From contig PLZD01000027.1 of assembly GCA_003151975.1 (NCBI GenBank), positions 1 to 64,000 on the forward strand: DNA of 64,000 nucleotides. The letters are read 5' to 3'. This DNA comes from Elusimicrobiota bacterium (GTDB lineage Bacteria; Elusimicrobiota; Elusimicrobia; UBA1565; UBA9628). The position numbers and the translations under genes are program-made. Positions 44,514-54,405 of the stretch are shown here, in pieces. The notes under the pieces were generated by a model. It ran no database searches. It was not told where the DNA came from and saw nothing but the letters and a program-made list of their open reading frames with translations. How positions within the stretch are numbered: position 1 is the stretch's first letter; each line of letters begins with the position of its first letter.

Positions 44514-47162
44514 TTAGTCCGCTCCATAATGTTTGATGAACATGGTCTTCACCGTGTGGGTGATTATGACATAGAGCACGACGGTCGCCAGCATGAACGG
44601 CCAAAAGGACATGGGCAGGGGCACGAGTCCGAGGTAGCCGGCCATCGGCGAGTAGGGCAGAAGACAGGCGGCGGCCATGACGGCGAGCGTGGTCAGCGTC
44701 AGAGCCATGCTGGCCCGGCTCTGGATGAACGGGATGCGGTTGGTGCGGATGATGTGCACGATGAGGGTCTGCGTCAGCAGGGACTCGACGAACCAGCCCG
44801 TGTGGAAGAGGCTCTCGAAATGCGTCTTAAGAATCTCGCTGTCCGTCGTCTTGTAGGCGATGCAGCCGTAGAAGTAAAGCATGAGGAAATAGGTCGTGTA
44901 GTCGAAGATCGAGCTGATCGGCCCGATCCAGATCATAAACTTCTTGATGCTCTCGATGTTCCAGCGCCGCGGCTTGAGGAGGTACTCGTCGTCGACGATG
45001 TCGGTCGGAATGCCGACTTGGGAGAAATCATATAAAAGGTTGTTGACCAAGACTTGAATGGGCGCCATCGGCAAAAAGGGGAGGAAGTAAGAGCCGCCCA
45101 CGACGCTGAACATGTTGCCGAAATTGGAGGAGGCGCCCATCTTGATGTACTTGATGATGTTGCCGAAGACTTTGCGCCCCTCGATGATGCCGTCCTCGAG
45201 CACGAGCAGGCTTTTCTTGAGCAGAATGATGTCGGCCGACTCCTTGGCCACGTCCACGGCCGAGTCGACCGAGATGCCGACGTCGGCGGTCTTCATCGCG
45301 GGCGCGTCGTTGATGCCGTCGCCCATGAAGCCCACGACGTGGCCGCCGCGCTGCAGAGCCCGGATGATATCTTCCTTCTGCGCCGGGGTCAGCCGCGCGA
45401 AGACGTTGCACTTCTGGGCGACATCGGTCAGCTCCGCGTCGGAGAGGCCGCGCAGCTGGTCGCCGGTCTTGAGGCCCTCGATGGTCAAGCCGACGTCGCG
45501 GCAAACTTTTTGCGTCACGAGCGCGTTGTCTCCCGTCAGGATCTTGGTCGCGACGCCGGCCTTGTGCAGGGCCTCGAGCGCGGCGGTGGCGTCCTCCTTG
45601 GGCGGATCGAAGAAAGCGAGATAGCCCAGCAGGATCAGGTCGCTCTCGTCGGCCGCGGAGAAGACCTCCTTGTCGCGGGTGTACTCGCGATAGGCGATGG
45701 CGACCACGCGGTAGCCGTCGCGGGAAAGGTTCTCGTACTCCTCGATGAGGTCGCCCTTGAGCATGTCGATGAGCGGATAGATCTCGTCGTCGACCTGGTA
45801 GCGGTTGCAGACGTGGAAAATCTCCTCGACGGCGCCCTTGCAGATGAGCACGTGATCGCCCTCGTAGTCGATGATGACCGACATGCGGCGGCGCTGGAAG
45901 TCGAACGGAATCTCGTCGACCTTGCGGGCCGTCTTCTCGACGTCGAGGTCGGAGTGCGCCAGGATCGCGCGGTCGAGCAGGTTGCGCAGGCCGGTCTGGT
46001 AGTGCGAGTTCATGTAGGCGTAGCGCAGGACGTCGTCGGACTCGCGGTTGGTGACGTCGACGTAGCGCTCCAGCACGATCTTGTCCTGCGTCAGCGTGCC
46101 GGTCTTGTCGGTGCAAAGGATGTTCATCGCGCCGAAGTTCTGGATCGAGTTGAGGCGCTTGACGATGACTTTCTTTTTCGACATCGCCAGCGCGCCCTTC
46201 GAAAGATTGACGGTGACGATCATCGGCAGCATCTCGGGGGTTAGGCCGACGGCCACCGAGAGGCCGAACAGCAGGGCTTCGGACCAGTTGTGCTTCGTGA
46301 TTCCCACGATCAAGAATACGACGGAAACCATCACGACCATGAACTTGATCATGAGCCAGGTGAAAGCCTCGATGCCGCGGTCGAAGCTCGTCATCACGCG
46401 CTGGCCGGCCAGCCGAGCCGAGATCGCGCCGAAATAGGTCCGCGAGCCGGTGTTGACCACGATGCCTCGCGCGGTGCCCGAGAGGACGTTGGAGCCCTGG
46501 AAGCAGGCGTTGGGCAGGTCGATGGAGTTCTTGCCCGCGGTCTCGGCGGGCCCGCAGCTCTTCTCGACGGGCATCGATTCTCCCGTTAACGCGGCTTGAG
46601 AGACGTAAAAGTCCTTCGCGGAAATCAGGCGCAGGTCGGCGGGGATGATGGAGCCCGCGGCCAGGATCACGATGTCGCCGGGCACGAGGTCGCGCAGCGG
46701 AAGCTCTTCCTCCTTGCCGTCGCGCACGACGATGCAGGTCGCCTTGATCATCGAGAGGAGGCGTTCTACCGCATTGCTCGACCGGGCTTCCTGTATGTAG
46801 CCCAGCATCACGCTGAGCACGACCATGCCGCCGACGACGACGGCTGAGCGCACGTCGCCCATCCATAATGATACGCCCGCGATCACGAGCAGCTGGATGA
46901 CGAGGGGGTTCTTGGAGCGCTGGTAGATCTCGCCGAGAAAGCCGAGGTGCTTGGCCTTCTCGACCTCGTTGAGCCCGAAGCGCTCGAGCCGCTCCTGGAC
47001 TTGGCTCGCGTTGAGGCCCTTTTCGGTGGCGCCCAGCTTCGAGAGCAAGGCCTCCAGCGCGAGGCCGCCGCAGTCGAGCATCTCGCGCTCGCCTTGACCG
47101 GCTTTGGCCGCCGCGGTCTCCGCGGGGCGAGTCGGCTTGACGGCTTCTTTCGTGCTGGCCAT
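44514..47162 (-). CDS. mgtA: Mg2+-translocating P-type ATPase (P3B)
   Basis: The 882-residue pump has all P-type motifs: TGES, phosphorylated Asp in DKTGTLT (near 354), MGDGINDAP and ten predicted helices. The transmembrane cores NNLLYDFSQVGIPTD and FHTGWFVESLLTQTLIVH are characteristic of MgtA/MgtB. It imports Mg2+ across the inner membrane. An AAGGA-type site precedes the ATG. I see no leader peptide or Mg2+ riboswitch: only 37 bp separate it from the divergent ABC gene. The IIA-like gene follows by 3 nt. Confidence 0.92.
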   Translation of the reverse strand: MASTKEAVKPTRPAETAAAKAGQGEREMLDCGGLALEALLSKLGATEKGLNASQVQERLERFGLNEVEKAKHLGFLGEIYQRSKNPLVIQLLVIAGVSLWMGDVRSAVVVGGMVVLSVMLGYIQEARSSNAVERLLSMIKATCIVVRDGKEEELPLRDLVPGDIVILAAGSIIPADLRLISAKDFYVSQAALTGESMPVEKSCGPAETAGKNSIDLPNACFQGSNVLSGTARGIVVNTGSRTYFGAISARLAGQRVMTSFDRGIEAFTWLMIKFMVVMVSVVFLIVGITKHNWSEALLFGLSVAVGLTPEMLPMIVTVNLSKGALAMSKKKVIVKRLNSIQNFGAMNILCTDKTGTLTQDKIVLERYVDVTNRESDDVLRYAYMNSHYQTGLRNLLDRAILAHSDLDVEKTARKVDEIPFDFQRRRMSVIIDYEGDHVLICKGAVEEIFHVCNRYQVDDEIYPLIDMLKGDLIEEYENLSRDGYRVVAIAYREYTRDKEVFSAADESDLILLGYLAFFDPPKEDATAALEALHKAGVATKILTGDNALVTQKVCRDVGLTIEGLKTGDQLRGLSDAELTDVAQKCNVFARLTPAQKEDIIRALQRGGHVVGFMGDGINDAPAMKTADVGISVDSAVDVAKESADIILLKKSLLVLEDGIIEGRKVFGNIIKYIKMGASSNFGNMFSVVGGSYFLPFLPMAPIQVLVNNLLYDFSQVGIPTDIVDDEYLLKPRRWNIESIKKFMIWIGPISSIFDYTTYFLMLYFYGCIAYKTTDSEILKTHFESLFHTGWFVESLLTQTLIVHIIRTNRIPFIQSRASMALTLTTLAVMAAACLLPYSPMAGYLGLVPLPMSFWPFMLATVVLYVIITHTVKTMFIKHYGAD

Positions 47163-47181
47163 ATGATATTCCTTCGTATTT

Positions 47182-47192
47182 TATAATAATAT
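47182..47192 (+). promoter_or_regulatory. -10 region of the Gld-type ABC operon
   Basis: An AT-rich TATAATAATAT run gives TATAAT (47182-47187) or TAATAT (47187-47192); the second ends 7 nt before ATG 47200. Part of it also lies in the mgtA leader on the other strand. Confidence 0.45.
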
Positions 47193-47199
47193 TCGACAC

Positions 47200-47891
<692 letters not shown>

Positions 47892-47895
<4 letters not shown>

Positions 47896-48632
47896 GCGGC
47901 TCTCTGTTTCAGCGCGACGCCGTACGCACGCTGGCCCGCCAAGGTCTGCGCCGCTATTTCGACACGCCCTCCGCGTGCATGGCGCTTCTCGTGTTCTACA
48001 TCCTCACGAGCGTGTCCTTCGGTGTGCCTTTGTTCTACCTAGGCCAGGCGTCGATCAAGAGCCTCATGGAGTTCGAGCCTTTGTTTCTCACTTTCCTGGT
48101 GCCGGCGCTGACGATGGGACTCATCTCCGACGAGCTGAAGTCGGGGACTTTCGAGAGCCTGGCTACGCTCCCGCTCGAGGACTGGGACATCGTCCTCGGA
48201 AAGTTCCTGGGATTTGCGCGCCTGCACGCGATCGCCATCGCAGGGCTGGCCGTCTTTCCCGTCGCGCTGATCTTCCTCGCCCTGCCGGGATCGGGGCTGG
48301 ACTGGGGAGAGACCTTGGGCGTCATGCTCGCCTTGCTGCTCCAGGGCTTCCTGCTGGGCGCCGTCGGGCTCTTCGCGTCATGCTTGAGCGCGAGCCAAGT
48401 TGTCGCCTTCGTGACGGCGTTCTTGATCGGCTTCGGCTTTTTCGCGGCCGGCAAGCTCGCCGTCTTCTTTCCGGGCTCGGCCGGAACCATTCTCGACTTC
48501 ATCGGAATCGACGCCCACATGCAAGCCTTGGCCAAGGGCGTGCTCGACACGCGCGATTTTCTCTACTTCGCGACCATGATCCCGGCGTTTCTGTGCGCCG
48601 CGGTCGAGCGCCTGAAGGCGCGCAGATCATGA
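47892..48632 (+). CDS. ABC-2 type permease, GldF-like
   Basis: The 246-residue protein has six predicted helices and the ABC-2 segment LTFLVPALTMGLISDELKSG, followed by ESLATLPLEDWDIVLGKFLG. It partners with the ATPase encoded upstream. Both ends overlap neighbouring genes by 4 bp (ATGA). Confidence 0.85.
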
Positions 48633-50125
48633 ACGACCGGCGCGCGCGCGCGCGGCTCTTCTCCGGCGCAGGCCTCGCGCTGACGCTCGGCGCTCTTGCC
48701 GCGGTCAACGTGCTGGCGCATTTCTTTTACGCGCGCGCGGACTTCTCGGCCGGCCGCGCGTACTCCATCTCGAAGAGCACGAAAGCCGTCCTGGCGCGGG
48801 TCAAGGATCCTCTCGTCATCCGCGTTTATTTCACGCCCCACCTGCCGCCGCCGTACGGCCAGGCAGAGCAATATCTGCGCGACCTGCTCGGCGAATACCG
48901 CGACGCGGGGCGCGGGCGAGTGCGCGTGGAGTTCCTCGATCCCGCAGCCTCGGAGGCCCGCCGCAAGGAAGCCGCGAGCGCCGGCGTCGCGCTGGTCCCC
49001 ATCAATCTGATGTCGCGCGACAAGTTCGAGGCCGCCGAGGTCATGATGGGCGTCGTGTTCCTTTACCAAGGACGGACCGAGGTCATGCCCGTCATCGACG
49101 ATCCCGGAGATCTCGAGTACGACGTCACGCGGCGCATCAAGAAGCTCGTCGACGCCAAGCCCAAGACCTTGGGGTTCGTCTCCGGCCACGGAGAGCTCAG
49201 CCCCGCGGACTCGGTATCCGCGCCGCTGTTCCGCATGATTTCCGAGCGCATGCAAACGCGCGCCGTCGCGCTCGACAAGCCGCTTCCGATCGGCCTCGAC
49301 GCGCTTTGGATCGTCGAGCCCTCCGCGCCTTTTAAACCCGCGGAGCTCTCCGCGCTCAAGGACTGGGTCTCCGCCGGCAACACGCTCGGCGTTGTCGCGG
49401 GACGGCGCAGGATCGACTTCGGCAGATTCGTCTCCGCGCCGCTCGACACGGGGCTCATCGGGCTGCTCTCCGGCTGGGGCCTCGACTTGCGCGAGGGCTT
49501 CGTCGTCGACGCGCTGTGCGAGAAGATCGGCAAACCGACGGCTCGCGGCGGGATCGTCGCGCCGTACCCGTACATGCCGATCTCCCGGCGCCTCAACCGC
49601 GACAGTCCGGCCACCCGCGCGCTGGATTCGGTCTCCTTTCGCTACGCGCACCCGCTCTCCCTGCGCGCCGGCTCCGGCTCCCGCTACACGAGCCTCGCCG
49701 ACTCGAGCCGCATCAGCTGGTACCAAAAGTCCGCCGAACTCGTTCCCGGCGTCTCCGTCGACCAGCTCAAGACCGGCGTCGAGGGGCCTTTCTCTCTGGC
49801 GGGCATACTCGAGCCGCCGCGCGGAAAGATCATCGTCGTCGGAAGTCAGTACGTGCTCGATCCGGGGCTCCCCATGCAGCCCTCGAGTCTCGCATTCTTT
49901 TTTAACCTCCTGGACTTGTCGGTGCAGGACTCCGAGCTCGCGGCCATCCGCTCGAAAGGCTTGGCATTCCGTCCCTTGCGCCCGCTCTCCGAGGGCCAGA
50001 GCGCCGCGGTGAAGTGCGCGCTGATCTTGTTCCTGCCGCTGGCCGTGCTGGCCTGCGCCGCGGCCGCCCTCATTCGGCGGCGGGCGCGGCTGGCGAGCCT
50101 GCCGGGGCTCTACGCCGATGCCTAA
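48629..50125 (+). CDS. GldG-like ABC auxiliary protein (PF09822 type)
   Basis: The 498-residue protein has an N-terminal helix (GLALTLGALAAVNVLAHFF), a large periplasmic region with YSISKSTKAVLARVKDPLVI, VEFLDPAASE and TLGFVSGHGELSP, and a C-terminal helix ending in a basic tail. This is the GldG/ABC-associated IFT-like fold. It probably forms the periplasmic part of the ABC complex. The substrate is unknown. It overlaps the DUF4340 gene by 8 bp. Confidence 0.85.
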   Translation: MNDRRARARLFSGAGLALTLGALAAVNVLAHFFYARADFSAGRAYSISKSTKAVLARVKDPLVIRVYFTPHLPPPYGQAEQYLRDLLGEYRDAGRGRVRVEFLDPAASEARRKEAASAGVALVPINLMSRDKFEAAEVMMGVVFLYQGRTEVMPVIDDPGDLEYDVTRRIKKLVDAKPKTLGFVSGHGELSPADSVSAPLFRMISERMQTRAVALDKPLPIGLDALWIVEPSAPFKPAELSALKDWVSAGNTLGVVAGRRRIDFGRFVSAPLDTGLIGLLSGWGLDLREGFVVDALCEKIGKPTARGGIVAPYPYMPISRRLNRDSPATRALDSVSFRYAHPLSLRAGSGSRYTSLADSSRISWYQKSAELVPGVSVDQLKTGVEGPFSLAGILEPPRGKIIVVGSQYVLDPGLPMQPSSLAFFFNLLDLSVQDSELAAIRSKGLAFRPLRPLSEGQSAAVKCALILFLPLAVLACAAAALIRRRARLASLPGLYADA

Positions 50126-50978
50126 GCGGCTCTTCGCGCTCGCGGGCGTCTTCCTCGTTCTCGGCGGCGCTGCCGCGCTCATTTTGCGCCGCCCCGAGCG
50201 CCCCGAGCCGGCGCATCCGCTCAAAGCGTTCACCCCGGACGCGTTCTTTCGTGTCGTGATCGACCGCCAGGGGTCGCCCGAACTCGCGTTGGAGCGGAAG
50301 GCCGGCCTCTGGCGGCTGACCTCGCCGGTCGACGATCTCGCCGACGCCAAAGCGGCCGACGAGCTCGTCGCCGCCGTCTCGGGCGTCGGCATCGGAACGG
50401 TCGTGTCCGAGGACCCCGCCGCCTGGCCGTCCTACGGTCTGGCCGAGGCCGACGCCGTGCATGTGAAAGTCTTCTCGCGCGACCAGGCCGTGCCAATGTT
50501 CGACGGCTGGTTCGGCAAGCCCGCGCTCGGCGACCAGACGCTCTACCTTCGCGGCGCGCGCCAGAAGCCCGTTTACCTCGCGGAGAATGTGGCGCGCGCC
50601 GAGCTCTTGAAGTCGCCCGACGATTTCCGCGAGCGCGCGCTCTTCCCGGACAAACTCGGGCCCATCCAAAGCGTCGTGATTTCCGCGGGCGCGGAGAGCT
50701 TGCCTCTTGGCAAGGGAAGCGTCGAATGGTCCGCCGCCGTCCATCTGCGCATCGCTGATTTTTCCGCGGGCAAGGTTGAGGCGGGTTTCGATCATCCCGC
50801 GCTGATCGTCGAAGCCGTCGGTTCGGCGCGCGCGGCGCGCTGGCTCATCGGCAAACCTAAGCCCGAGGCGAAAGGAAAGCCCCTCTATCGCTACGCGCGC
50901 TGCGACGAACGGCCCGGCGTGCTCGCGCTTGTCGCGTTGTCGGACACCGAGCCCTTGATCAAGGCGCTTAAGCGCTGA
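50118..50978 (+). CDS. DUF4340 protein of the Gld-type ABC operon
   Basis: The 286-residue protein has one N-terminal helix and a periplasmic domain with repeating strands (LERKAGLWRLTSPVDDLAD, then YLAENVARAELLKSP). DUF4340 proteins usually follow GldG-like genes, as here, and are thought to be part of the same complex. It ends 11 bp inside the convergent aspartokinase gene. Confidence 0.82.
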   Translation: MPKRLFALAGVFLVLGGAAALILRRPERPEPAHPLKAFTPDAFFRVVIDRQGSPELALERKAGLWRLTSPVDDLADAKAADELVAAVSGVGIGTVVSEDPAAWPSYGLAEADAVHVKVFSRDQAVPMFDGWFGKPALGDQTLYLRGARQKPVYLAENVARAELLKSPDDFRERALFPDKLGPIQSVVISAGAESLPLGKGSVEWSAAVHLRIADFSAGKVEAGFDHPALIVEAVGSARAARWLIGKPKPEAKGKPLYRYARCDERPGVLALVALSDTEPLIKALKR

Positions 50979-52287
50979 AGAAGCGCGCGTGCAGGGCCTC
51001 GACGGCCCGCTGGACGGCGTCGTTCTCGACCACGAAGGCGATGTTGTTTTTCGAGGCGCCCTGGGAGATCATGAACACGTTGACGCGCGCGCCCTTGAGC
51101 GCGGAGAAAACGTCGCCCGCCACGCCCGGCGTCGCCTGAATGCCGTCGCCGACGACGCAGATGACGGCCTTGTCCTTGGCCACGCCCACCTCGAATTCGC
51201 CGGACAGATCGGCCTTGAGCTGCTCGAGATCCTTGGCGCCCGAGGTCGTCGCGGAGACCGAGACCTCCGAGGTCGCGATCATGTCGACGTCGACGTCGTT
51301 CTTGGCGAATGCGGAGAAGATGCGCGCGAGAAAGCCGGGGCCGGCCAGCATGCGCGGGCTCGAGACGGTCACGATCGCCTGATGGCGCTTGAAGGCGATG
51401 GATTTGACGGCGGCGGCGCCCTTTTGGGCATTCGGCACGATCTCGGTCCCGGGATGATCTGGCTTGAAGGTATTGAGAACGCGCACCGGGATGTTCTTGC
51501 GCATCGCCGGCACGAGCGTGTGCGGGTGCAGGACCTTGCCGCCGTAGTAGGCGAGCTCGCAGGCCTCGTCGAAGCTCAGGGCGGCGATGGGCAAGGCCTT
51601 CGGGACCAGCCGGGGGTCCGCCGTCATGATCCCGTCGGTGTCCGACCATATCTGCACTTCCTCGGCGCCTAGCGCCGCTCCGATGATCGTCGCCGAGAAG
51701 TCGCTGCCGTTGCGGCCGAGCGTGGTGGCCTCGCCGGTCTTGGTGCGGCCGATGAAGCCGGTGACGACGGGGAGTTCCTTGATCGTCGAGAAATATTTCT
51801 TGAGCGCGGCTTCGGCCTCGGGCAGGGGTGCCGCGCTCTCGAAGCGGTCGTCGGTCAGCAGGCCCGCGGCGTCGGCGTCGACCTGCCGCGCCGGAATCCC
51901 TTCCTTAGTGAAGGCCGCGGCGATCAGGCGCGTCGAGAAGCGCTCTCCGAAACCGGCGAGCCTATCGCGCGTTCGCGGAGTGAGTTCCTTTAATAGGCCG
52001 ATGCCGTGCACGAGTTCCGTCAATTCGTCGAAGAGGGGGGACAACGGCTTGAAATCGACTCCAAGTTCGGCGGCGGCCTGCTCGTGCGTCTTCCTCAGTA
52101 ACGCGATTCGAGACGCGTCACCCTTAAGTGCGTCCTTGGCGAGCGCGAGCAGTTCGTCGGTCACGCCGCGGAACGCCGAGGCGACGATGACAGGATTCTT
52201 GGCGGCGCGCGATTTGACGATGGCCGCGACGCGGCGGATTTTCTCCGCGCCGGCCACGCTGGAACCGCCGAATTTCATAACGATCAT
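50968..52287 (-). CDS. lysC: Aspartate kinase
   Basis: The 439-residue enzyme phosphorylates L-aspartate, the first step to lysine, threonine, methionine and diaminopimelate. The nucleotide/substrate site is [39 protein letters not shown] is shortened in most listings but the core TTLGRNGSD is clear. Two ACT domains occupy about 310-439, so feedback inhibition is likely. It is monofunctional. The leader has TAGAAT 12 nt before the ATG and an AAGGA site. Confidence 0.92.
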   Translation of the reverse strand: MIVMKFGGSSVAGAEKIRRVAAIVKSRAAKNPVIVASAFRGVTDELLALAKDALKGDASRIALLRKTHEQAAAELGVDFKPLSPLFDELTELVHGIGLLKELTPRTRDRLAGFGERFSTRLIAAAFTKEGIPARQVDADAAGLLTDDRFESAAPLPEAEAALKKYFSTIKELPVVTGFIGRTKTGEATTLGRNGSDFSATIIGAALGAEEVQIWSDTDGIMTADPRLVPKALPIAALSFDEACELAYYGGKVLHPHTLVPAMRKNIPVRVLNTFKPDHPGTEIVPNAQKGAAAVKSIAFKRHQAIVTVSSPRMLAGPGFLARIFSAFAKNDVDVDMIATSEVSVSATTSGAKDLEQLKADLSGEFEVGVAKDKAVICVVGDGIQATPGVAGDVFSALKGARVNVFMISQGASKNNIAFVVENDAVQRAVEALHARFFSA

Positions 52288-52346
52288 GGATTCCTTAACA
52301 TTCTACGAATTTTCGGGCTTACTGCCTTGGCGCCTGCGGCGGGCGG

Positions 52347-52365
52347 CTTGCGCCTGCGGCGCAAG
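52347..52365. repeat. 8-bp hairpin within a tandem 20-bp repeat
   Basis: CTTGCGCC (52347-52354) and GGCGCAAG (52358-52365) pair around TGC. The core CGCCTGCGGCG also occurs 20 bp earlier at 52331-52341. It lies in the 181-bp space between the divergent lysC and ankyrin genes. Confidence 0.5.
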
Positions 52366-52381
52366 CGCCACAATTCAATGT

Positions 52382-52413
52382 CTACTTTCCTAGCCATATG
52401 GCTGGAAAAGTAG
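52382..52413. repeat. 32-bp near-perfect palindrome centred on CATATG
   Basis: Two 16-bp arms around CATATG match in 14 of 16 positions. It lies 15 bp upstream of the -35 box of the ankyrin gene and 94 bp upstream of lysC. An operator or a cruciform/RNA element is possible; no T run supports a terminator. Confidence 0.6.
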
Positions 52414-52428
52414 CTAATGTTTGCGGTA

Positions 52429-52457
52429 TTGACAAATCGACGCTAGAGAGGCATCCT
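52429..52457 (+). promoter_or_regulatory. Promoter of the ankyrin lipoprotein gene
   Basis: A consensus TTGACA (52429-52434), 17 bp and CATCCT (52452-52457) precede ATG 52469 by 11 nt. Confidence 0.6.
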
Positions 52458-52468
52458 TGATCTCGTCG

Positions 52469-53278
52469 ATGAAGAAGATAGGCTTCTTGGCCCTTCTCGC
52501 GCTTTCCGCCGCATTGGCGGGCTGCGTCGACCCGTTTCTTGAGGCCGCGCTGCTCGGCCACACTGATCAAGTCAAACGGCTGGCCGCCGACTCCGACAAG
52601 ATCAAGATCGCGCTCGACCTCGCGGCGACCAACGGCCACGTCGAGGCGGTCCGCGCCCTGCTCGACCGCGGGGCCGACCCCAATCAGCGCTACGAGCACG
52701 GCCGCACAATCCTCATGCGGGCGGCCAACGCCGGCAAGGCCGGCGTCGTGCTCATGCTGCTAGTGCGCGGGGCGGACCCCAACGCCGTCGATGACGACGG
52801 CGTCACGCCGCTGGGCTGGGGAATCGGGGGAGAGAACACCGAAGTCGTGCGCTTCCTGCTAGGCAAGGGCGCCGACATCACGGTCCGCGACCGCAACAGC
52901 GGCTGGACACCCTTGATGGGCGCCATCGACGCAAATCGCAGCGAGATCATCCAGATTCTGCTGGAGAAAGGCGCCGACGTCCACGCAGTCGACAAGAAGG
53001 GCTGGACGCCGCTCATACTCGCAGCCGACAAGGGAAATCTCGACGTCGTCAACGTCCTGATCTACTTGAAGGCCGACGTCAACGCGCGGGGCTTCCTGGG
53101 CAACAGCGCGCTCATGCACGCCGCGCAGAACTGCCACGCCGACGTCGTGCAGTCGCTGCTGGCGGCCGGCGCCGACGCGCGCATCAAGGACAACGACGGC
53201 AAGACGGCCTTGGACCTGTCCGACGCCGCGGGCTGCTCGGACGCCGCCAAGGCGCTCCAAGCCGCCGCTATTAAGTAA
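52469..53278 (+). CDS. Ankyrin-repeat lipoprotein
   Basis: The 269-residue protein has a lipoprotein signal (MKKIGFLALLALSAALAGC) and about seven ankyrin repeats, for example GHVEAVRALLDRGADPNQR, GWTPLMGAIDANRSEII and GNLDVVNVLIYLKADVN. The repeats should form a periplasmic protein-binding surface anchored by lipid. No enzyme domain is present. The upstream TTG at 52457 lies in the -10 box, so ATG is preferred. The glycosyltransferase gene begins 11 nt after its stop with its own weak -10. Confidence 0.85.
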   Translation: MKKIGFLALLALSAALAGCVDPFLEAALLGHTDQVKRLAADSDKIKIALDLAATNGHVEAVRALLDRGADPNQRYEHGRTILMRAANAGKAGVVLMLLVRGADPNAVDDDGVTPLGWGIGGENTEVVRFLLGKGADITVRDRNSGWTPLMGAIDANRSEIIQILLEKGADVHAVDKKGWTPLILAADKGNLDVVNVLIYLKADVNARGFLGNSALMHAAQNCHADVVQSLLAAGADARIKDNDGKTALDLSDAAGCSDAAKALQAAAIK

Positions 53279-53289
53279 AATACCGGTTC

Positions 53290-54405
53290 ATGCCGAAGGT
53301 CCTGCACGTTTCGGAGTCCAACGAATGGTCGGGCGGCGCGGCCCAGCTTCTCGCGCTCGCCGAGGGCCTGCGCGAGAAAGCCTGGGAAGTGCGCGTGGCC
53401 TGCCGCCCCGGCAGCGGCCTCGACTCCCACGCGACCGAGCGCAATTTTCCGACGGTCCACGCCGCGATGAAAGAGGACTACGATCTCGTCTCGGCCTGGA
53501 AGCTCGCCGATTATTTTTCAAAGCAAGGCATCGACGTCGTCCACGCGCACCACAACCGCTCGCACGCCGTCTGCCTGCTGGCCAAGTCCATCCTGCGCAT
53601 GCGCGGCAAGAAGGCCCCGGTGCTCGTCGTCAGCCGCCGTGTTTCGTTTCCGCCCGGCAAGAACCCGTTCTCGATGTGGAAGTATCAAAGCCGCCTGATC
53701 GACCGCATCGTCGCGGTCGCCGACGCGGTCAAGGACGTCCTCGTCGCGTCCGGCGTGCGCCCGGAGAGGGTCGCCGTCATTCACAGCGGCGTCGACACGG
53801 AGCGCTTCTCGCCGACGACGCCGACCGCGAAGTTCCGCGAATCGCTTGGGCTTCCCGAAGGCGTGCCGGTCATCGGCAAGATCGCCAACGCCTCCCCATG
53901 GAAGGGCCAGAACATTTTGCTCGAGGCCGCAGCCCTAGTGCTCAAGAGCGGCCGCCGCGCGCACTTTCTGCTCGCGGGCCGCGATACCGACGGCGAGTGG
54001 GTGCGCGGTGAGATCGCGCGCTGGAGACTCGAAGGGAAGGTCTCTCTGCTCGGTTTCCGGAAGGATGTTCCTGAGATCCTGTCGTGCTTGTCGATCAGCG
54101 TGAACGCCGCGGTGCAGGGAGAGGGACTCTCTGGCGCGCTGCGCGAGTCGCTCACCATGGGCGTGCCGGTCGTCGCCTCCGACATGGCCGGCAACCGCGA
54201 GCTATTGAAAGCGGGCGTGGGCGGCTATCTCTATCCGCCCGGCGACGCGGCGGCGCTGGCGGGAAAGCTCGAATGGGTGCTCGACCACATCGACGAGGCG
54301 CGCGCGTCGGCGCGTCAGTGGCGCGAGAAGGTCCTGCCGGATTTCAGCACGCGCCGCATGATCGAGAAGACCGACGAGCTCTACCGCTCTCTGCTCCGGC
54401 CTTAA
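53290..54405 (+). CDS. GT4 family glycosyltransferase
   Basis: The 371-residue GT-B enzyme has an N-terminal acceptor half (SESNEWSGGAAQLLALAEGL) and a C-terminal nucleotide-sugar half with VIGKIANASPWKGQNILLEA and the EGLSGALRESLTMGVPVVAS segment holding the retaining-type Glu pair. It transfers an unknown sugar, probably to a lipopolysaccharide or capsule precursor. TAAAAT lies 8 nt before the ATG. Its stop overlaps the convergent DUF1501 stop by 4 bp. Confidence 0.87.
   Translation: MPKVLHVSESNEWSGGAAQLLALAEGLREKAWEVRVACRPGSGLDSHATERNFPTVHAAMKEDYDLVSAWKLADYFSKQGIDVVHAHHNRSHAVCLLAKSILRMRGKKAPVLVVSRRVSFPPGKNPFSMWKYQSRLIDRIVAVADAVKDVLVASGVRPERVAVIHSGVDTERFSPTTPTAKFRESLGLPEGVPVIGKIANASPWKGQNILLEAAALVLKSGRRAHFLLAGRDTDGEWVRGEIARWRLEGKVSLLGFRKDVPEILSCLSISVNAAVQGEGLSGALRESLTMGVPVVASDMAGNRELLKAGVGGYLYPPGDAAALAGKLEWVLDHIDEARASARQWREKVLPDFSTRRMIEKTDELYRSLLRP

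Noticed and set aside
44514-47162. Ca2+- or Na+/K+-type P-ATPase
   Set aside because: The transmembrane cores and C-terminal helices match the MgtA/MgtB group better than P2 ATPases.
52288-52440. Lysine riboswitch upstream of lysC
   Set aside because: The space to the divergent gene is too short for the known lysine aptamer and shows none of its conserved loops; only simple palindromes are present.
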